Source: Candidatus Poseidoniales archaeon
GTDB taxonomy: Archaea; Thermoplasmatota; Poseidoniia; Poseidoniales; Thalassarchaeaceae
Direction: 5' to 3'
Assembly: GCA_012964335.1 (NCBI GenBank)
Contig: DTUF01000004.1
Location: 1 to 62,491, forward strand
Length of the DNA stretch: 62,491 nucleotides
In this document: positions 47,601 through 55,085 of the stretch, in pieces
Layout of the letters: each line of letters starts with the position of its first letter
How positions within the stretch are numbered: position 1 is the first letter of the stretch
Notes under the pieces: generated by a model
Seen by the model: only the letters and a program-made list of their open reading frames with translations
What the model was told of the DNA's origin: nothing
Databases searched by the model: none
Position numbers and translations under genes: made by a program

Positions 47601-50555
47601 AGCCTAGTTTCTGACAACGGCTCAGGAATCATTGCTAGGAGTGGCGCTGGCCTTCTTCCACAAGTGCAGATTAGTATTGATGGTTATACCAATAATTTCC
47701 AGGTCTCTAATGCGATAGCACAACCAAACGGAACATGGACAGCAGTCATTACTTTGGATACAGACTTCCCACGTGGAACACATCTATTGGCTGCAAGTTA
47801 TACTCCAACTGTAAATTACTATCTCAGTTCAAGCGGTAACAATACCTTTGATAGCCGAGGATATTCTGTAATCACTATATTGACGCCAGAGAATCTTGAC
47901 CCTGATTACAGAACAGTGCGTGGAGATAACGTAAGCATTCAGGTGATGTTGCAAGACAACACCTTGGCAGTAATCCCGAATGCAACGATTACTATTGAAT
48001 TCCCTACTCTAAATATTTCAACAACAGTTGTTACAGATATCAACGGAACTGCATGGGCTCTACTCAATGTGCCAGACAACATCGCACCAGGTCCGCTTTC
48101 AATTAATGCCAGTTATCTTGGCATGGCTGGAACTACAGGGGTTCTTGGTGATGAAGATACGACACTCCTCATTATATTAGCACCAACCGTGATTACCATT
48201 GATTCTGTAGAAGGAAATTTCATCGCAGGTGATGTGATTTGGGTAAATGGGACTCTACTTGATGAACATGGAAACTTGTTACAAACTGGAGGGGTGCCAG
48301 CAGCCAGTATTTTGCATCTATCAGTTGATGGTAACGATTCAGGAGCATTCATTGAGTCGAATGCATCTACTGGGACTTACAGTCTGATGTACACCATGCC
48401 TAGCGAAACAGCGGCTGGTAGCCACCTAGTGACGATTTTCTTCAGGGGTGGATTCATGTGGGTTGATCCAATAGGTCAAGGCGATTCAACAAACCCCGAG
48501 TATTACCTCAATTCATCAGCTGAACAGTGGGTAAACATCAGCGTTCCAACCTACATCGTTCTGCTAGGTGGCGGAGGCGATGTAGACAGAGAAGGCCTCC
48601 TCATCATTGATGGAACTCTGTTTGATATTGTTGACAACAGATTAGCAAACGAATCCCTAGAAGTTTGGTTTGACAATACTTGGCTTACAAATGTTACAAC
48701 AGACAGTGAAGGTAACTTCCAAGTTTACTACCCTGTCCCAGCGGATTCACCTCTCGGAGCACAGATGATGGAGATGAGATTTACGGGCTCAACCTTCTAC
48801 TTACCTTCAGAAGCGAACACCTCATGGAATGTGTACAGCGCAGTCAATGTGGCTTTGATTCTCCCAACAGAGATAGCTATCAATGACAATCTTACGATTC
48901 AAGGAACGGTAAGGGATAATCTCCCTGAAGGGTGGCTCCTAAACCACTCACTTGAGGTACGTTTCAACGGTACGCTCCTTGGTACAGTGTACTCCGACTC
49001 TGATGGGGTTTGGATTATTGCGTGGACAATCCCTAACAACATTGGGCTTGGTTCGCACCCAGTAGAAATCTATGCTCCAGCCCAAGGTTGGTATCGTGAA
49101 GCAAGTGCGAATGGTACAATTTGGGTTGCTCATCATTCAGACTTATTGTTGAATAGTGAGGACAACGGTGACGCTACGCGCGGTACCTTCTGGAATGTAT
49201 CCGGACGCTTGTATGATTCCGATGCAATTGGTTTGCCAGGGATTTCAGGGCGAAGTGTTGACATTTTGCTTGATGGAGTATTTGTTGACACTGTAACAAC
49301 TGATTCATTTGGTGAATTTGAACTATTAGTTCCAGTTAGTATGGTTTCAGCACGTGGTGAGCACACACTTTCAGCACACTATTCAGGCGAGGCATCATGG
49401 CTGTCAACTAATTCAACAACAACTTTGACTACTTGGGCTGATATTGATTGGCAATTGGTTGAAAATGAGAACATCATCGTCCGTTCTTCTTCGTCTCATC
49501 CAATAATCATTGAAGGAAGAATCCTTGAGGTTGGAGGAAGTGGGAATCCAGTAGAAATGCTCGACCTTATTCTCTATTGGAATCAGAGTGACCTTGGTAT
49601 TTCTGAGCAAGTGGTATGGATGGGTGACGGTAGTTTCAGTATCCAGTTAACTGCTCCACAATATATGACAGCAGGTGAAATCATTTTGACTCTAAGAGCC
49701 ATGGATAATACCTCAAGAAACTTCAATGGTGATCAAATCAATACATCAATCTTCGTGGTCATTCCTGTTGACTTTGAGACTGGTGTGGAGATAGTACCCT
49801 ACAATGGTGACAGAGTAATCGCGTGGGTCAAGGGAACAGCTAAGGACACACAACTCCCAGCCAGTGATATTGCAGTAACAGCCGTTCTGTACAATGATTC
49901 ACATGGTCTTAGTAGGACTTTAACTGGGCGCACAGGAGATAACGGTTCGTTCTGGTTTGAGTTTGCCTCAGTACCACCAATGCCACCTTACGGAGATGGT
50001 TCAACCTACGGTTCACTTTACATACAAATCAACTCAACTGATGAAAAAGTTGCTGAAGATGATAGAGAGCGTCTTGAAACTACTATGGAAGTAATCGTGT
50101 TATCAGCGGGAACCATTGAAGATGGAATTAGTAACTGGCTGTATGGAGGATTAATTGCAGGAGTTCTTGGCGCAGTTGCTTTCGTAGTTTATTGGCGCCG
50201 TCGCAAGCAATCTGCTATGTCTGAATTAGCAGATGTATTCGCTTACACAGCAGAACTATTGGCTGCAGGAGATGAAACTAGAGAGGCTATTTTCAACTGT
50301 TATGAAAGCCTCTGTGCAATTCTGATGCGACACCGCTTCCTACGACGTGACTTTGAGACAGTCCGTGAATTCGAGATGGCTATTCGTAAGGCATTGCCAA
50401 TCAATGAGGAAGCTTTGGTTGCTCTTGACAGTGTATTCGAAGAGGCAAGGTACTCCCGACACGAAATGGGTGAGGCTCACAAGAGTCAGGCTCAGGACGC
50501 ACTTGGCCGAGTACTCGGCCAAATTGACGAACTTGCAGAAGTACCACTTCGCTGA
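41655..50555 (+). CDS. Giant surface protein with transglutaminase-like and DUF4129-like domains
   Basis: From the ATG at 41655 the product has about 2,966 residues (the frame opens 18 codons earlier). A signal peptide is followed by about 700 residues dominated by thrombospondin-type-3-like calcium motifs (DxDxDG). A transglutaminase-like domain has Cys972 in GSCSEYVTTF, His1020 in SEVHLQQ and Asp1036 in PIDPCPP. Some 1,700 residues of repeated Ig/carboxypeptidase-regulatory-like beta domains follow. One helix (2828-2846) ends in RRRK, and the cytoplasmic end (about 2850-2966) resembles DUF4129 (ETVREFEMAIRKAL; ARYSRHEMG). It probably binds or processes protein at the surface. Confidence 0.85.
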   Translation: MRMKALFLVSLMIFTSLAALEFASWEAAATTDQDGDGLTCGMEFLLQTQCQDWDSDNDGLPDGWEWKYGLNPNDGSSLSSNGASGDPDGDSMSNLQEYTYLTPLGWDSANTPNMLDNGVWWNGTVPVRNWNEEGAMQVNQPACGGPGNDGNGSTVILCDEDPVGDICNDGIDNDKDGLVDHADPDKDGDQVCGSNDDDGDGLFDEDPDGWDTDGDGLPDGWEVANNLNATNPTGIDGMMGDPDGDGLVNIQEYVNPSWTTTNSGTPYFMSGNPQTEQATENVNPCNPLFGCLAQTASVDQDTDTDPWDNDTDNDGLEDGWEALTILTDPTSADTDGDGIDDGVEANVSTYGNPPQHSDPRDNNTDGDQFDDGDEDKNGNGRVDANETDPTRREDAGDFDNDGIDNWIENLSCSMWNVYDTDFGGVGDGDESNLSHSTDPCMSLIDYSTTLDTAAQAGGYNAGLQRLYLTDASGFDSTPIDWRTLNGAVGYYNDSNGQLTSFSYGAVVNNILFGVVTPPPANTVEVISKNGSWCHYEGANSGSLGTTHSHCDDDYADSDGDGLADWEETLSIWGWFSISTLYDSDGDGQNDLDEILNSTDPMEPCDNTLDTDGDLLNNYFENTTGCDLMFVPGMGAGNGSTDAYVTDYLDIDTDNGGVIDSQEYLDGTNPQNDPSDDMNPADTDGDGIPDNIENQTGTDWRNPDTDGGGMSDYEECPPQFWQDCHLSPQNPWDPTDDINPNEVVFYANNTSSTGNGVDTNLIHRWRVKTYDYYTGGAYGINTSLVSEQQLTAGEINTYQVANNTFWDSTEMWLMEFLQPIEPGGTLPQPSHTIEYMSWFDSMAELNQTNHTRDIRVSATAVGGLMVSVPEVNYTDSELQAGVEFPTPYATDLPEYFTDYTLRESNVSNITYGVITDSGAVSAWDKIQAIKNYLSEEDTNVTDPDFKLNFDGSGAPNIEDVSHFILDYSREGSCSEYVTTFTTMARIAGIPARTVTGYTGGVWHGTGYMVMGSNWNTWSEVHLQQIGSNLDMGWIPIDPCPPAEQVQFLNESVNPLTFERDLSSGLIYINGSLQFTNNSTGAVDALVNAYLVSANDTNPMNPSVLNEDSRIRAILTDQNGNFSINGTPAMMPDPGYAKVVVESRQGGYVPYSYQVYAVTLNITDDVNFTLTGPEPVGAPIIGAGTTTTITGNMLWNATPQTDPSVTGNFTVELTYPSSVLSANVTLQAPVWTDGFFSFDLNLSDLESQGLRQATISFAGWHEGNLNLVPSPVYHARPGTLNFTMNISAAPNMNATIEGPGANHSLLVINENIYVNGTVDTRGAAPAPMDGYISLLLRSNGSNTSYTNITTWVVTNGVYNITWRMNGSDVPIGPGYLDVQLLFGQGIPGASDQDEFVGYGLRSEVTMSFNLGSIERGQMASVMVSLADHTGMATLPFNGTYLMTFDGTLVNTSVDPEGDWITSEFTPSGTLAAGDYWWNISYDGYLGGNAGSEWFKPANASGLLLVTGTATLSINLAQEWTHLGGTTVISGTLTDDVLGTPILWHTADVQFSIALPGTGPNGPNGEPPLPIFIPLGSGLSNQTNGNYSVVVTLPTDLASAAHNLTTILDFDTYAGPRGAYYFMYTPPAALIGLESELVLRSNITTVIVEAGNTIPFNVTVTDVGDGSAVVGETVNFTWDWGGTNTSIGQVVSGANGVTILNWVVPPTMDPGYYDVRIWMANDTSDPLSSGSARWWGNETFMNITVQVPSDVVISSVPLNVTAGTSFQLVGTVNDGNDVSRPFNGPVGIEVFFLGDPSETLVASYITANNGSFNLSVPTDPNNDGITNGNKTLVVSVLDGSNPFYLTGSASSGMLIIGVTDFEQQTPLIPIVVTRGENVSFGAVLVEASDNYRLITNTTVAAQFHDTWIPDSMTDSNATASWTYSVPNTQPLGQITVTIYYNATGIWEMHPTTHQIGTISVRSITVLVVDNISANPLSGAVFDVTGSLVSDNGSGIIARSGAGLLPQVQISIDGYTNNFQVSNAIAQPNGTWTAVITLDTDFPRGTHLLAASYTPTVNYYLSSSGNNTFDSRGYSVITILTPENLDPDYRTVRGDNVSIQVMLQDNTLAVIPNATITIEFPTLNISTTVVTDINGTAWALLNVPDNIAPGPLSINASYLGMAGTTGVLGDEDTTLLIILAPTVITIDSVEGNFIAGDVIWVNGTLLDEHGNLLQTGGVPAASILHLSVDGNDSGAFIESNASTGTYSLMYTMPSETAAGSHLVTIFFRGGFMWVDPIGQGDSTNPEYYLNSSAEQWVNISVPTYIVLLGGGGDVDREGLLIIDGTLFDIVDNRLANESLEVWFDNTWLTNVTTDSEGNFQVYYPVPADSPLGAQMMEMRFTGSTFYLPSEANTSWNVYSAVNVALILPTEIAINDNLTIQGTVRDNLPEGWLLNHSLEVRFNGTLLGTVYSDSDGVWIIAWTIPNNIGLGSHPVEIYAPAQGWYREASANGTIWVAHHSDLLLNSEDNGDATRGTFWNVSGRLYDSDAIGLPGISGRSVDILLDGVFVDTVTTDSFGEFELLVPVSMVSARGEHTLSAHYSGEASWLSTNSTTTLTTWADIDWQLVENENIIVRSSSSHPIIIEGRILEVGGSGNPVEMLDLILYWNQSDLGISEQVVWMGDGSFSIQLTAPQYMTAGEIILTLRAMDNTSRNFNGDQINTSIFVVIPVDFETGVEIVPYNGDRVIAWVKGTAKDTQLPASDIAVTAVLYNDSHGLSRTLTGRTGDNGSFWFEFASVPPMPPYGDGSTYGSLYIQINSTDEKVAEDDRERLETTMEVIVLSAGTIEDGISNWLYGGLIAGVLGAVAFVVYWRRRKQSAMSELADVFAYTAELLAAGDETREAIFNCYESLCAILMRHRFLRRDFETVREFEMAIRKALPINEEALVALDSVFEEARYSRHEMGEAHKSQAQDALGRVLGQIDELAEVPLR

Positions 50556-50594
50556 TTTCAAGAAGCGGTTACCAAACCGTTCCGATAATCGCTT

Positions 50595-50616
50595 AGTTAC
50601 TGAAATAGTGGTAACT
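50595..50616. terminator. Inverted repeat between convergent genes
   Basis: AGTTAC and GTAACT are separated by ten bases in the 64-base space where the giant-protein gene and the minus-strand gene meet. It could end transcripts from either side; no strong T run accompanies it. Confidence 0.3.
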
Positions 50617-50619
50617 AGA

Positions 50620-51099
50620 CTAACTCAAGCGGTTGAGGCTGAGATGCAGTTCGCCACCATCCCAAGTGGCTGTTGCCAGTCGACTTCCGCTTGGTAGTGA
50701 GAAAGCCTGTTCAAATTCGTCACCATCGCGCCCAGTCACATTCAATTTGATAATTGAATTTTCACCTAATTCAGCAGCACTAAGTTTGACGCCAGATAGT
50801 TCACACCCATGAAGTGGAAATGAGAGATGCTCATCGCTGGATTTTCCGTCAAATTTTTCCAACATTGTTTCCGTTGACAGCACCCCGGCAATGCGATCAA
50901 AATTTGCTTCTACTGGTGCAAAGTTGCTTTCCATTGTCGTTTGATGAATATCATGAATCTCTTGTAGGTGTCCAAGGTCTGAGAGGAAGTTTTGATGAAG
51001 CAATTCAGGAGAGGCACTTAGTCCCTCAGTAAAGCGTTTATCTGGTGCAACGTTGCCGTCTTGTTGGTCAACTTGAATAGTGATTGGGTGCCACTTCAT
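50620..51099 (-). CDS. Hypothetical protein beside the XPD helicase
   Basis: The 159-residue protein starts at an ATG with AGGTG six bases upstream (a GTG three codons earlier is less likely). It begins MKWHPITIQVDQQDG and has a helical middle with HQNFLSDLGHLQEIHDIH and a C-terminal half that looks like beta strands (HLSFPLHGCELSGVKLSA, LHLSLNRLS). It has one cysteine and no signal peptide or membrane helix. It lies 51 bases downstream of the helicase gene on the same strand and may be expressed with it. No family is recognised. Confidence 0.6.
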   Translation of the reverse strand: MKWHPITIQVDQQDGNVAPDKRFTEGLSASPELLHQNFLSDLGHLQEIHDIHQTTMESNFAPVEANFDRIAGVLSTETMLEKFDGKSSDEHLSFPLHGCELSGVKLSAAELGENSIIKLNVTGRDGDEFEQAFSLPSGSRLATATWDGGELHLSLNRLS

Positions 51100-51150
51100 C
51101 GCTCTCACCTAATTACTCCGTTAAGTCCGCCCTCATTGAATCCTTCGTGT

Positions 51151-53202
51151 CTAATCATCTTCGATTGCTGGGTCTGGATGGCGTTTGAAGAAACGTGTTG
51201 CATGGCGGCTTGTTGACTCTTCACTTGATACAGTCAAGATGTTGATGTTGGTTGGAAGTAATCGCTTGAATTGTGGCATCAATAGTCTATCTTCTAACAA
51301 TAAAACAAAGGCGCGGTCACCCATTTTTCTAATCGGTCTCCCCATCGCTTGCATCAGTGAGTTTACAGCAGGTTGTTGTACCGCCCAGCGATATGATTTA
51401 CTGCTCCCGAATCGCTCTTCATAGTAGTCTTTGCGAGCTTTCAGTTCTTCTGATGGCGGTGGAATCTGAAGTCCGATGCAAACCACAGCATCTAACAGAT
51501 TTCGATGATAATCTACGCCTTCTCCTAACTTTGCTGAGAATACCCCTGCAAGCAGGATTTTTTCTCCTGCAGAACGTGCCATGTCCATATCACGTAGGAG
51601 TGAGTCAATGCGCCCTTTTGACCAACCAGATTCCTCTTTCAAGACCCTGCGGCCGTGCCATATCTCGCCGCCAACAATTTCTTCTAACATCGCGTAAGAT
51701 GGGGCGAATACAGCAATATGACCTGGTGCGGCTACTGAAATTGCTCGAATATGTGCGCGAATTTTCTCATTATTTTGTGGTCCTCGCCTTGTATATTTTG
51801 AGGTCACGCCAGTTGCAATCGCTACTGGACGTTTATCGGAAAGGAATGGAGAGGGATACTCCTTGGAAGATATCGGTCTTGTGCTTGGTAGGGACAGAAG
51901 TTCTCCGTACATCTCTGGTGGCGATAGGGTTCCAGACATCAGTAATGCTCCAGCCGCTTGCTCAAACACAGGTCCAGCCACAATTCCTGGGTCAAGTAGA
52001 TGGGTGGTTAGTCGTGGTGCGTCCCCCTTACCATGGGAGAAGATGAACGCCAATGCTCTATTTTCACCCAATCTATCTATCAGTCCGAATAAATCTGAAA
52101 GACGCTCGCTAGCGGTTTCTTTGCCTTCATCTAGGTCTGGATCTAGTTCAACTTCTATTGTGGCCAATGTCTCAGAGATTTGATTTAGGCTGATATTTTT
52201 CCCGCTTATATCACTGGCTAATGCTGATGATAATAGATTTAGCAGGTCTTGATTATCAATTCGAGTCTCTTCTGATTTTTCTTTGTAGAGTGATTGAGTT
52301 TGGGTTCTGAAAAAGCCGGCTAAATCTGCACGAATCCTTTCAATTGCTGCTTTGACGGCTCGCAAATTAGCATAGGTTTCAGGTCTAACATCAAACAAAC
52401 CTTTCCTTTCTTTCTCTTCAAGAGTTTCAATGTGTTCTTCCATTTCAAGGCGAGCTGATAAAACCAATTCATCGTTTATTGTTCTCTGCATTCCTTTGGT
52501 GATTCGGTCAGGAAGGTTGTGCGCTTCATCAACTATGATGATGACTTCATCCAATTTTATCCCCATCGCATCTAGTGATGCTGCCCGCACTCGTTCATGG
52601 AATAAGTGATTGTAGTCACAAACAATAATGTCAGCGCCGATAGCACTTTCACGTGCAACTTTCCACGGACACGTTGATTTGCTTTGACCATTTTCAGTGA
52701 AACTTTTTGAAACTTGAATTAGTTCATTCACATGCAGTGGTTCTTGTAGGACTTTCAACTTTAATCCTTCAACTTCCTGAAGATATGGCCGACAATGCCG
52801 GTTCTTTCTTTTGTCGGCACAGAGGCGAGAAAATATTGAAGAAAATTCCTTGCGAATGTCATCAATACACATTGATTGTTGGCCTACAATATCTACTAAT
52901 TTCACTTTGCTTTGGCCATCTTTGAGGCGTTTGTTGATGCGGCGCACTGTTTCAACAACAATCCGGTGTTGCGCTTGACGCCCAGTAAGAAAGAAGATAG
53001 TTCGTTTTTCATTTGATGAAAAAGAAGCGTCAAGTGCAGCAGAAAGAGCTGCTGCAGTTTTACCAATTCCAGTAGGAGCGCAGGCAAGGTGACTGCCCTT
53101 GTTGACTAGGACATCATACGCTTCAGTAATCATTTCTGCTTGGCCTGGCCGTAATTCTTCATGTGCGAGATAACCGGGTATTCTAGGTTCATCTACCACC
53201 AT
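51151..53202 (-). CDS. XPD/Rad3-like DNA helicase with Fe-S cluster
   Basis: The 683-residue superfamily 2 helicase unwinds DNA in the 5' to 3' direction in its family, with roles in repair. Walker A is APTGIGKT (42-49) and Walker B is the DEAH box (225-228). Four cysteines (112, 128, 137, 178) between motifs Ia and II are placed as in the [4Fe-4S] domain of XPD. The C-terminal half has LMSGTLSPPEMYG and motif VI QAMGRPIRK. An arch domain fits residues 250-380. The domain set is complete. Upstream lies the hairpin-rich intergenic region. Confidence 0.93.
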   Translation of the reverse strand: MVVDEPRIPGYLAHEELRPGQAEMITEAYDVLVNKGSHLACAPTGIGKTAAALSAALDASFSSNEKRTIFFLTGRQAQHRIVVETVRRINKRLKDGQSKVKLVDIVGQQSMCIDDIRKEFSSIFSRLCADKRKNRHCRPYLQEVEGLKLKVLQEPLHVNELIQVSKSFTENGQSKSTCPWKVARESAIGADIIVCDYNHLFHERVRAASLDAMGIKLDEVIIIVDEAHNLPDRITKGMQRTINDELVLSARLEMEEHIETLEEKERKGLFDVRPETYANLRAVKAAIERIRADLAGFFRTQTQSLYKEKSEETRIDNQDLLNLLSSALASDISGKNISLNQISETLATIEVELDPDLDEGKETASERLSDLFGLIDRLGENRALAFIFSHGKGDAPRLTTHLLDPGIVAGPVFEQAAGALLMSGTLSPPEMYGELLSLPSTRPISSKEYPSPFLSDKRPVAIATGVTSKYTRRGPQNNEKIRAHIRAISVAAPGHIAVFAPSYAMLEEIVGGEIWHGRRVLKEESGWSKGRIDSLLRDMDMARSAGEKILLAGVFSAKLGEGVDYHRNLLDAVVCIGLQIPPPSEELKARKDYYEERFGSSKSYRWAVQQPAVNSLMQAMGRPIRKMGDRAFVLLLEDRLLMPQFKRLLPTNINILTVSSEESTSRHATRFFKRHPDPAIEDD

Positions 53203-53516
53203 GAGTTTGACCGGCGATTCGGACGCTCAATAAGGTTGGGTATTTTTCCTGCTTGATGGTATCATAGAGAGCCTATCGGCCCGATTCTATTTGGGGGGCC
53301 CCGTTAGGGGCCGGGGTATAACGAATCAAAGTTCGTCGTGAAGGGGTGTTCCCGCATATGCGGGAACGGGGGTATTATGTGAATTTGCTACTGAAATGAC
53401 CGAGTGACGGGCACGGAGACGTAGATTGAAAATCCCAAGAGTGGGGGCGGGGGGGTTTTCACACCCCCCCTGGTTCTTCTTGGTGTGCATCCCATTGCTC
53501 ACTTTCTCTCACCCTT
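53203..53516. other. Hairpin-rich 314-base intergenic region, candidate structured RNA
   Basis: No convincing protein frame is present. Four hairpins stand in a row: GGCCCC-GTTA-GGGGCC (53297-53312), ACGAA-TCAAAG-TTCGT (53321-53336), GTTCCCGC-ATAT-GCGGGAAC (53348-53367, a perfect 20-base palindrome) and seven Gs and seven Cs around an eight-base loop (53449-53470). The first and third are each followed by a similar GGGGTAT element (CGGGGTATAACG, CGGGGGTATTATG), as if a unit had been duplicated. It separates the starts of the XPD gene and the end of the regulator gene, both on the minus strand. It could be a small RNA, a long leader, or a regulatory site. Confidence 0.5.
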
Positions 53517-53888
53517 TTACTCAGTATGGTCCTCATGAGAACCTCGAAGGTCAATATCCTTCAGGACACTTAGAGCATCTGTAACTCTAGTGTCCATTTT
53601 TTCTGTTTGCTGCTCAAGGAGTAGCCCAATTCCAAGTGCCATTGCTGAACTTGCATCCATTTCAAGCATCTGTTCTAGGATTTTCAATTGTTGTGATACG
53701 CCTTCACTGATTCTGATAGTCTGTCGGCGGCCAACATTTCCTGTTGCAGTCTCGTCTAACAATTTGTGAAGTCCACGGCGTAAGACATCGCTACGGTTGC
53801 GCATGCCGTCAAATCCCACACGGCGCTCAATTTCGAAGATTTCCTCTTCGGTGAGGCGCACTGAAACCATCTGACTTGGACTGCCCAT
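53517..53888 (-). CDS. Ribbon-helix-helix (CopG-like) transcription regulator
   Basis: The 123-residue protein begins with a strand and two helices typical of ribbon-helix-helix DNA-binding proteins: MVSVRLTEEEIFEIERRV, then MRNRSDVLRRGLHKLL. A second half, IRISEGVSQQLKILEQMLEMD, looks like a related strand-helix unit or a dimer/effector region and ends in a polar helix. The ATG at 53888 has GAGAGGA upstream; an internal Met at residue 7 is possible. The upstream region carries several copies of a TGTAATACA-like motif, suggesting autoregulation. No toxin partner is visible, so it is probably a stand-alone regulator. Confidence 0.8.
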   Translation of the reverse strand: MGSPSQMVSVRLTEEEIFEIERRVGFDGMRNRSDVLRRGLHKLLDETATGNVGRRQTIRISEGVSQQLKILEQMLEMDASSAMALGIGLLLEQQTEKMDTRVTDALSVLKDIDLRGSHEDHTE

Positions 53889-53945
53889 CTGTTCCTCTCC
53901 GACCTATCCACGGTGGGGGGGGGTTTATTATCCTGTCTTACGAAG

Positions 53946-54051
53946 TTAATACATTGTAATACAGTTATGGGCAAAGTGTAATGCAACGTAGTACAACGAT
54001 TTTATTGATAAAAATGGTAAATAACCTAGAAATGCCGATTATTGTAATACA
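53946..54051. promoter_or_regulatory. Array of TGTAATACA-like motifs upstream of the RHH regulator
   Basis: TGTAATACA occurs at 53955-53963 and 54043-54051, with variants TGTAATGCA at 53977-53985 and CGTAGTACA at 53987-53995; TAATACATTGTAATACA at 53946 forms an imperfect inverted repeat. The starts are 22, 10 and 56 bases apart. A nine-G run (53915-53923) lies between the array and the gene. This is a candidate operator of the regulator. Confidence 0.45.
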
Positions 54052-54088
54052 CACAAACTGAATCATTTTTTCAACCGACAATGTTTGG

Positions 54089-54574
54089 TCACTTCTCTAA
54101 TTCAGTTCGTAATCTTTTCACAGCATTAGCTAAGATTACATGTTTTGTCTTTGCCTCAGTTTCTAACTCTCTTATCAGTTCAAGTGGTGAGACCTTTAAT
54201 TCCCACAAATGTCGAGGTCTGCCCTTTCCCCTAACTGCACCTTGAGTTGATAATACCCAGCCTCGAAAACGACACTGTTTCAAACCACTAGAAACCTGAC
54301 TAACTGACAGCCCACAGTCTTCTGATAATTGTTTGATTGTAAGATAATTATTGTTTGATAATGATGAAACAACTTTGGCTACACTTTGAGGATGACCGGC
54401 AGCAGAAAGAACTTCGGGGGGGATGTTTCCTTTCACCTCACACTGCCCCCCATACAGGTGGAAAAGGGGGTGACAATATATGATTTCACATGAAATGCTA
54501 ATTTGAAGGCCCTCTGAGTCTTGTTGTGAGTCTAAGGTCACCGTCAAATAGCGGAGGCGATTGGCCTTGGCCAT
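54089..54574 (-). CDS. Winged-helix DNA-binding protein
   Basis: From the ATG at 54574 the protein has 161 residues; the frame stays open a further 47 codons, but that part lies under the divergent gene. Residues about 75-130 form a helix-turn-helix with a wing: LTIKQLSEDCGLSVSQVSSGLKQCRFRGWVLS followed by the basic wing GKGRPRHLWEL, in separate motifs typical of MarR/ArsR-like regulators. The N-terminal half has three cysteines and may bind a ligand or metal. A Lys/Arg-rich helix ends the protein. It diverges from the TerB-like gene, a plausible target. Ligand and target are unknown. Confidence 0.75.
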   Translation of the reverse strand: MAKANRLRYLTVTLDSQQDSEGLQISISCEIIYCHPLFHLYGGQCEVKGNIPPEVLSAAGHPQSVAKVVSSLSNNNYLTIKQLSEDCGLSVSQVSSGLKQCRFRGWVLSTQGAVRGKGRPRHLWELKVSPLELIRELETEAKTKHVILANAVKRLRTELEK

Positions 54575-54599
54575 GACGCACACAGCGAGTCGTGGATTG

Positions 54600-55022
54600 A
54601 TGGTGTATCTTAGAACATTAAGAGTGGCGATGGAAGACAATATTGTCACAGATGATGAAATGGCAATTCTCAATATTTTGGCCAACTGTATTGGGCTGGA
54701 TGAAGAGACTGCCAAGTTCGCTAGTGCAATTCTAAACCAGATTGAGAAATCACCTATTACATCGGTCCAGGAAGATGAATGGTCAAACCGTCACATCGGG
54801 GATGCAACTTGTTACCAATCTGCTTTGATAGCAGCCCTTGATGACGATGTGATTAGTGATGATGAGATGGCAATGCTTGATTGTTTACGTAGGGCCATGG
54901 GACTCCAACCAAATGAACACGCATTGGTCGTGGAATCAATTAGAGTAATGATAGAAAACCAAGGCGATGTTCGATTGATGACTAGACTAGAATCTTACCT
55001 AACATCATTTCCGGGTGTTTGA
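54600..55022 (+). CDS. TerB-like protein with two tandem helical repeats
   Basis: The 140-residue protein is built of two similar halves: RVAMEDNIVTDDEMAILNIL and AALDDDVISDDEMAMLDCL, each an acidic loop within helices, as in TerB-like or EF-hand-resembling folds. The start at 54600 keeps the first helix that matches the second repeat; ATG 54630 would remove it. The acidic loops could bind a metal ion, as TerB does, but this is inference. Only 25 bases separate its start from the divergent winged-helix gene. It probably acts in the cytoplasm. The function is unknown. Confidence 0.65.
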   Translation: MVYLRTLRVAMEDNIVTDDEMAILNILANCIGLDEETAKFASAILNQIEKSPITSVQEDEWSNRHIGDATCYQSALIAALDDDVISDDEMAMLDCLRRAMGLQPNEHALVVESIRVMIENQGDVRLMTRLESYLTSFPGV

Positions 55023-55085
55023 GTCCCCAAAAAGCACGGCGAAAGGTTCTATTCTTTGCACCCCGCGTGCGTGTGAGGGACAACC

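Noticed and set aside
53345-53375. GTGTTCCCGC...GCGGGAAC resembles a type I-E CRISPR repeat
   Set aside because: Only one copy is present, with no spacers, no regular spacing and no cas genes nearby.
53281-53475. RNase P or SRP RNA gene
   Set aside because: The conserved RNase P elements and the SRP helix 8 motifs are not recognisable; the region is left as an unknown structured candidate.
53517-53888. Toxin-antitoxin module around the RHH protein
   Set aside because: No toxin-like gene is adjacent; the neighbours are a helicase and a winged-helix regulator with clear separate spacing.
54575-54715. 47-codon extension of the winged-helix gene
   Set aside because: It lies under the divergent TerB-like gene and the ATG at 54574 gives a compact domain layout.
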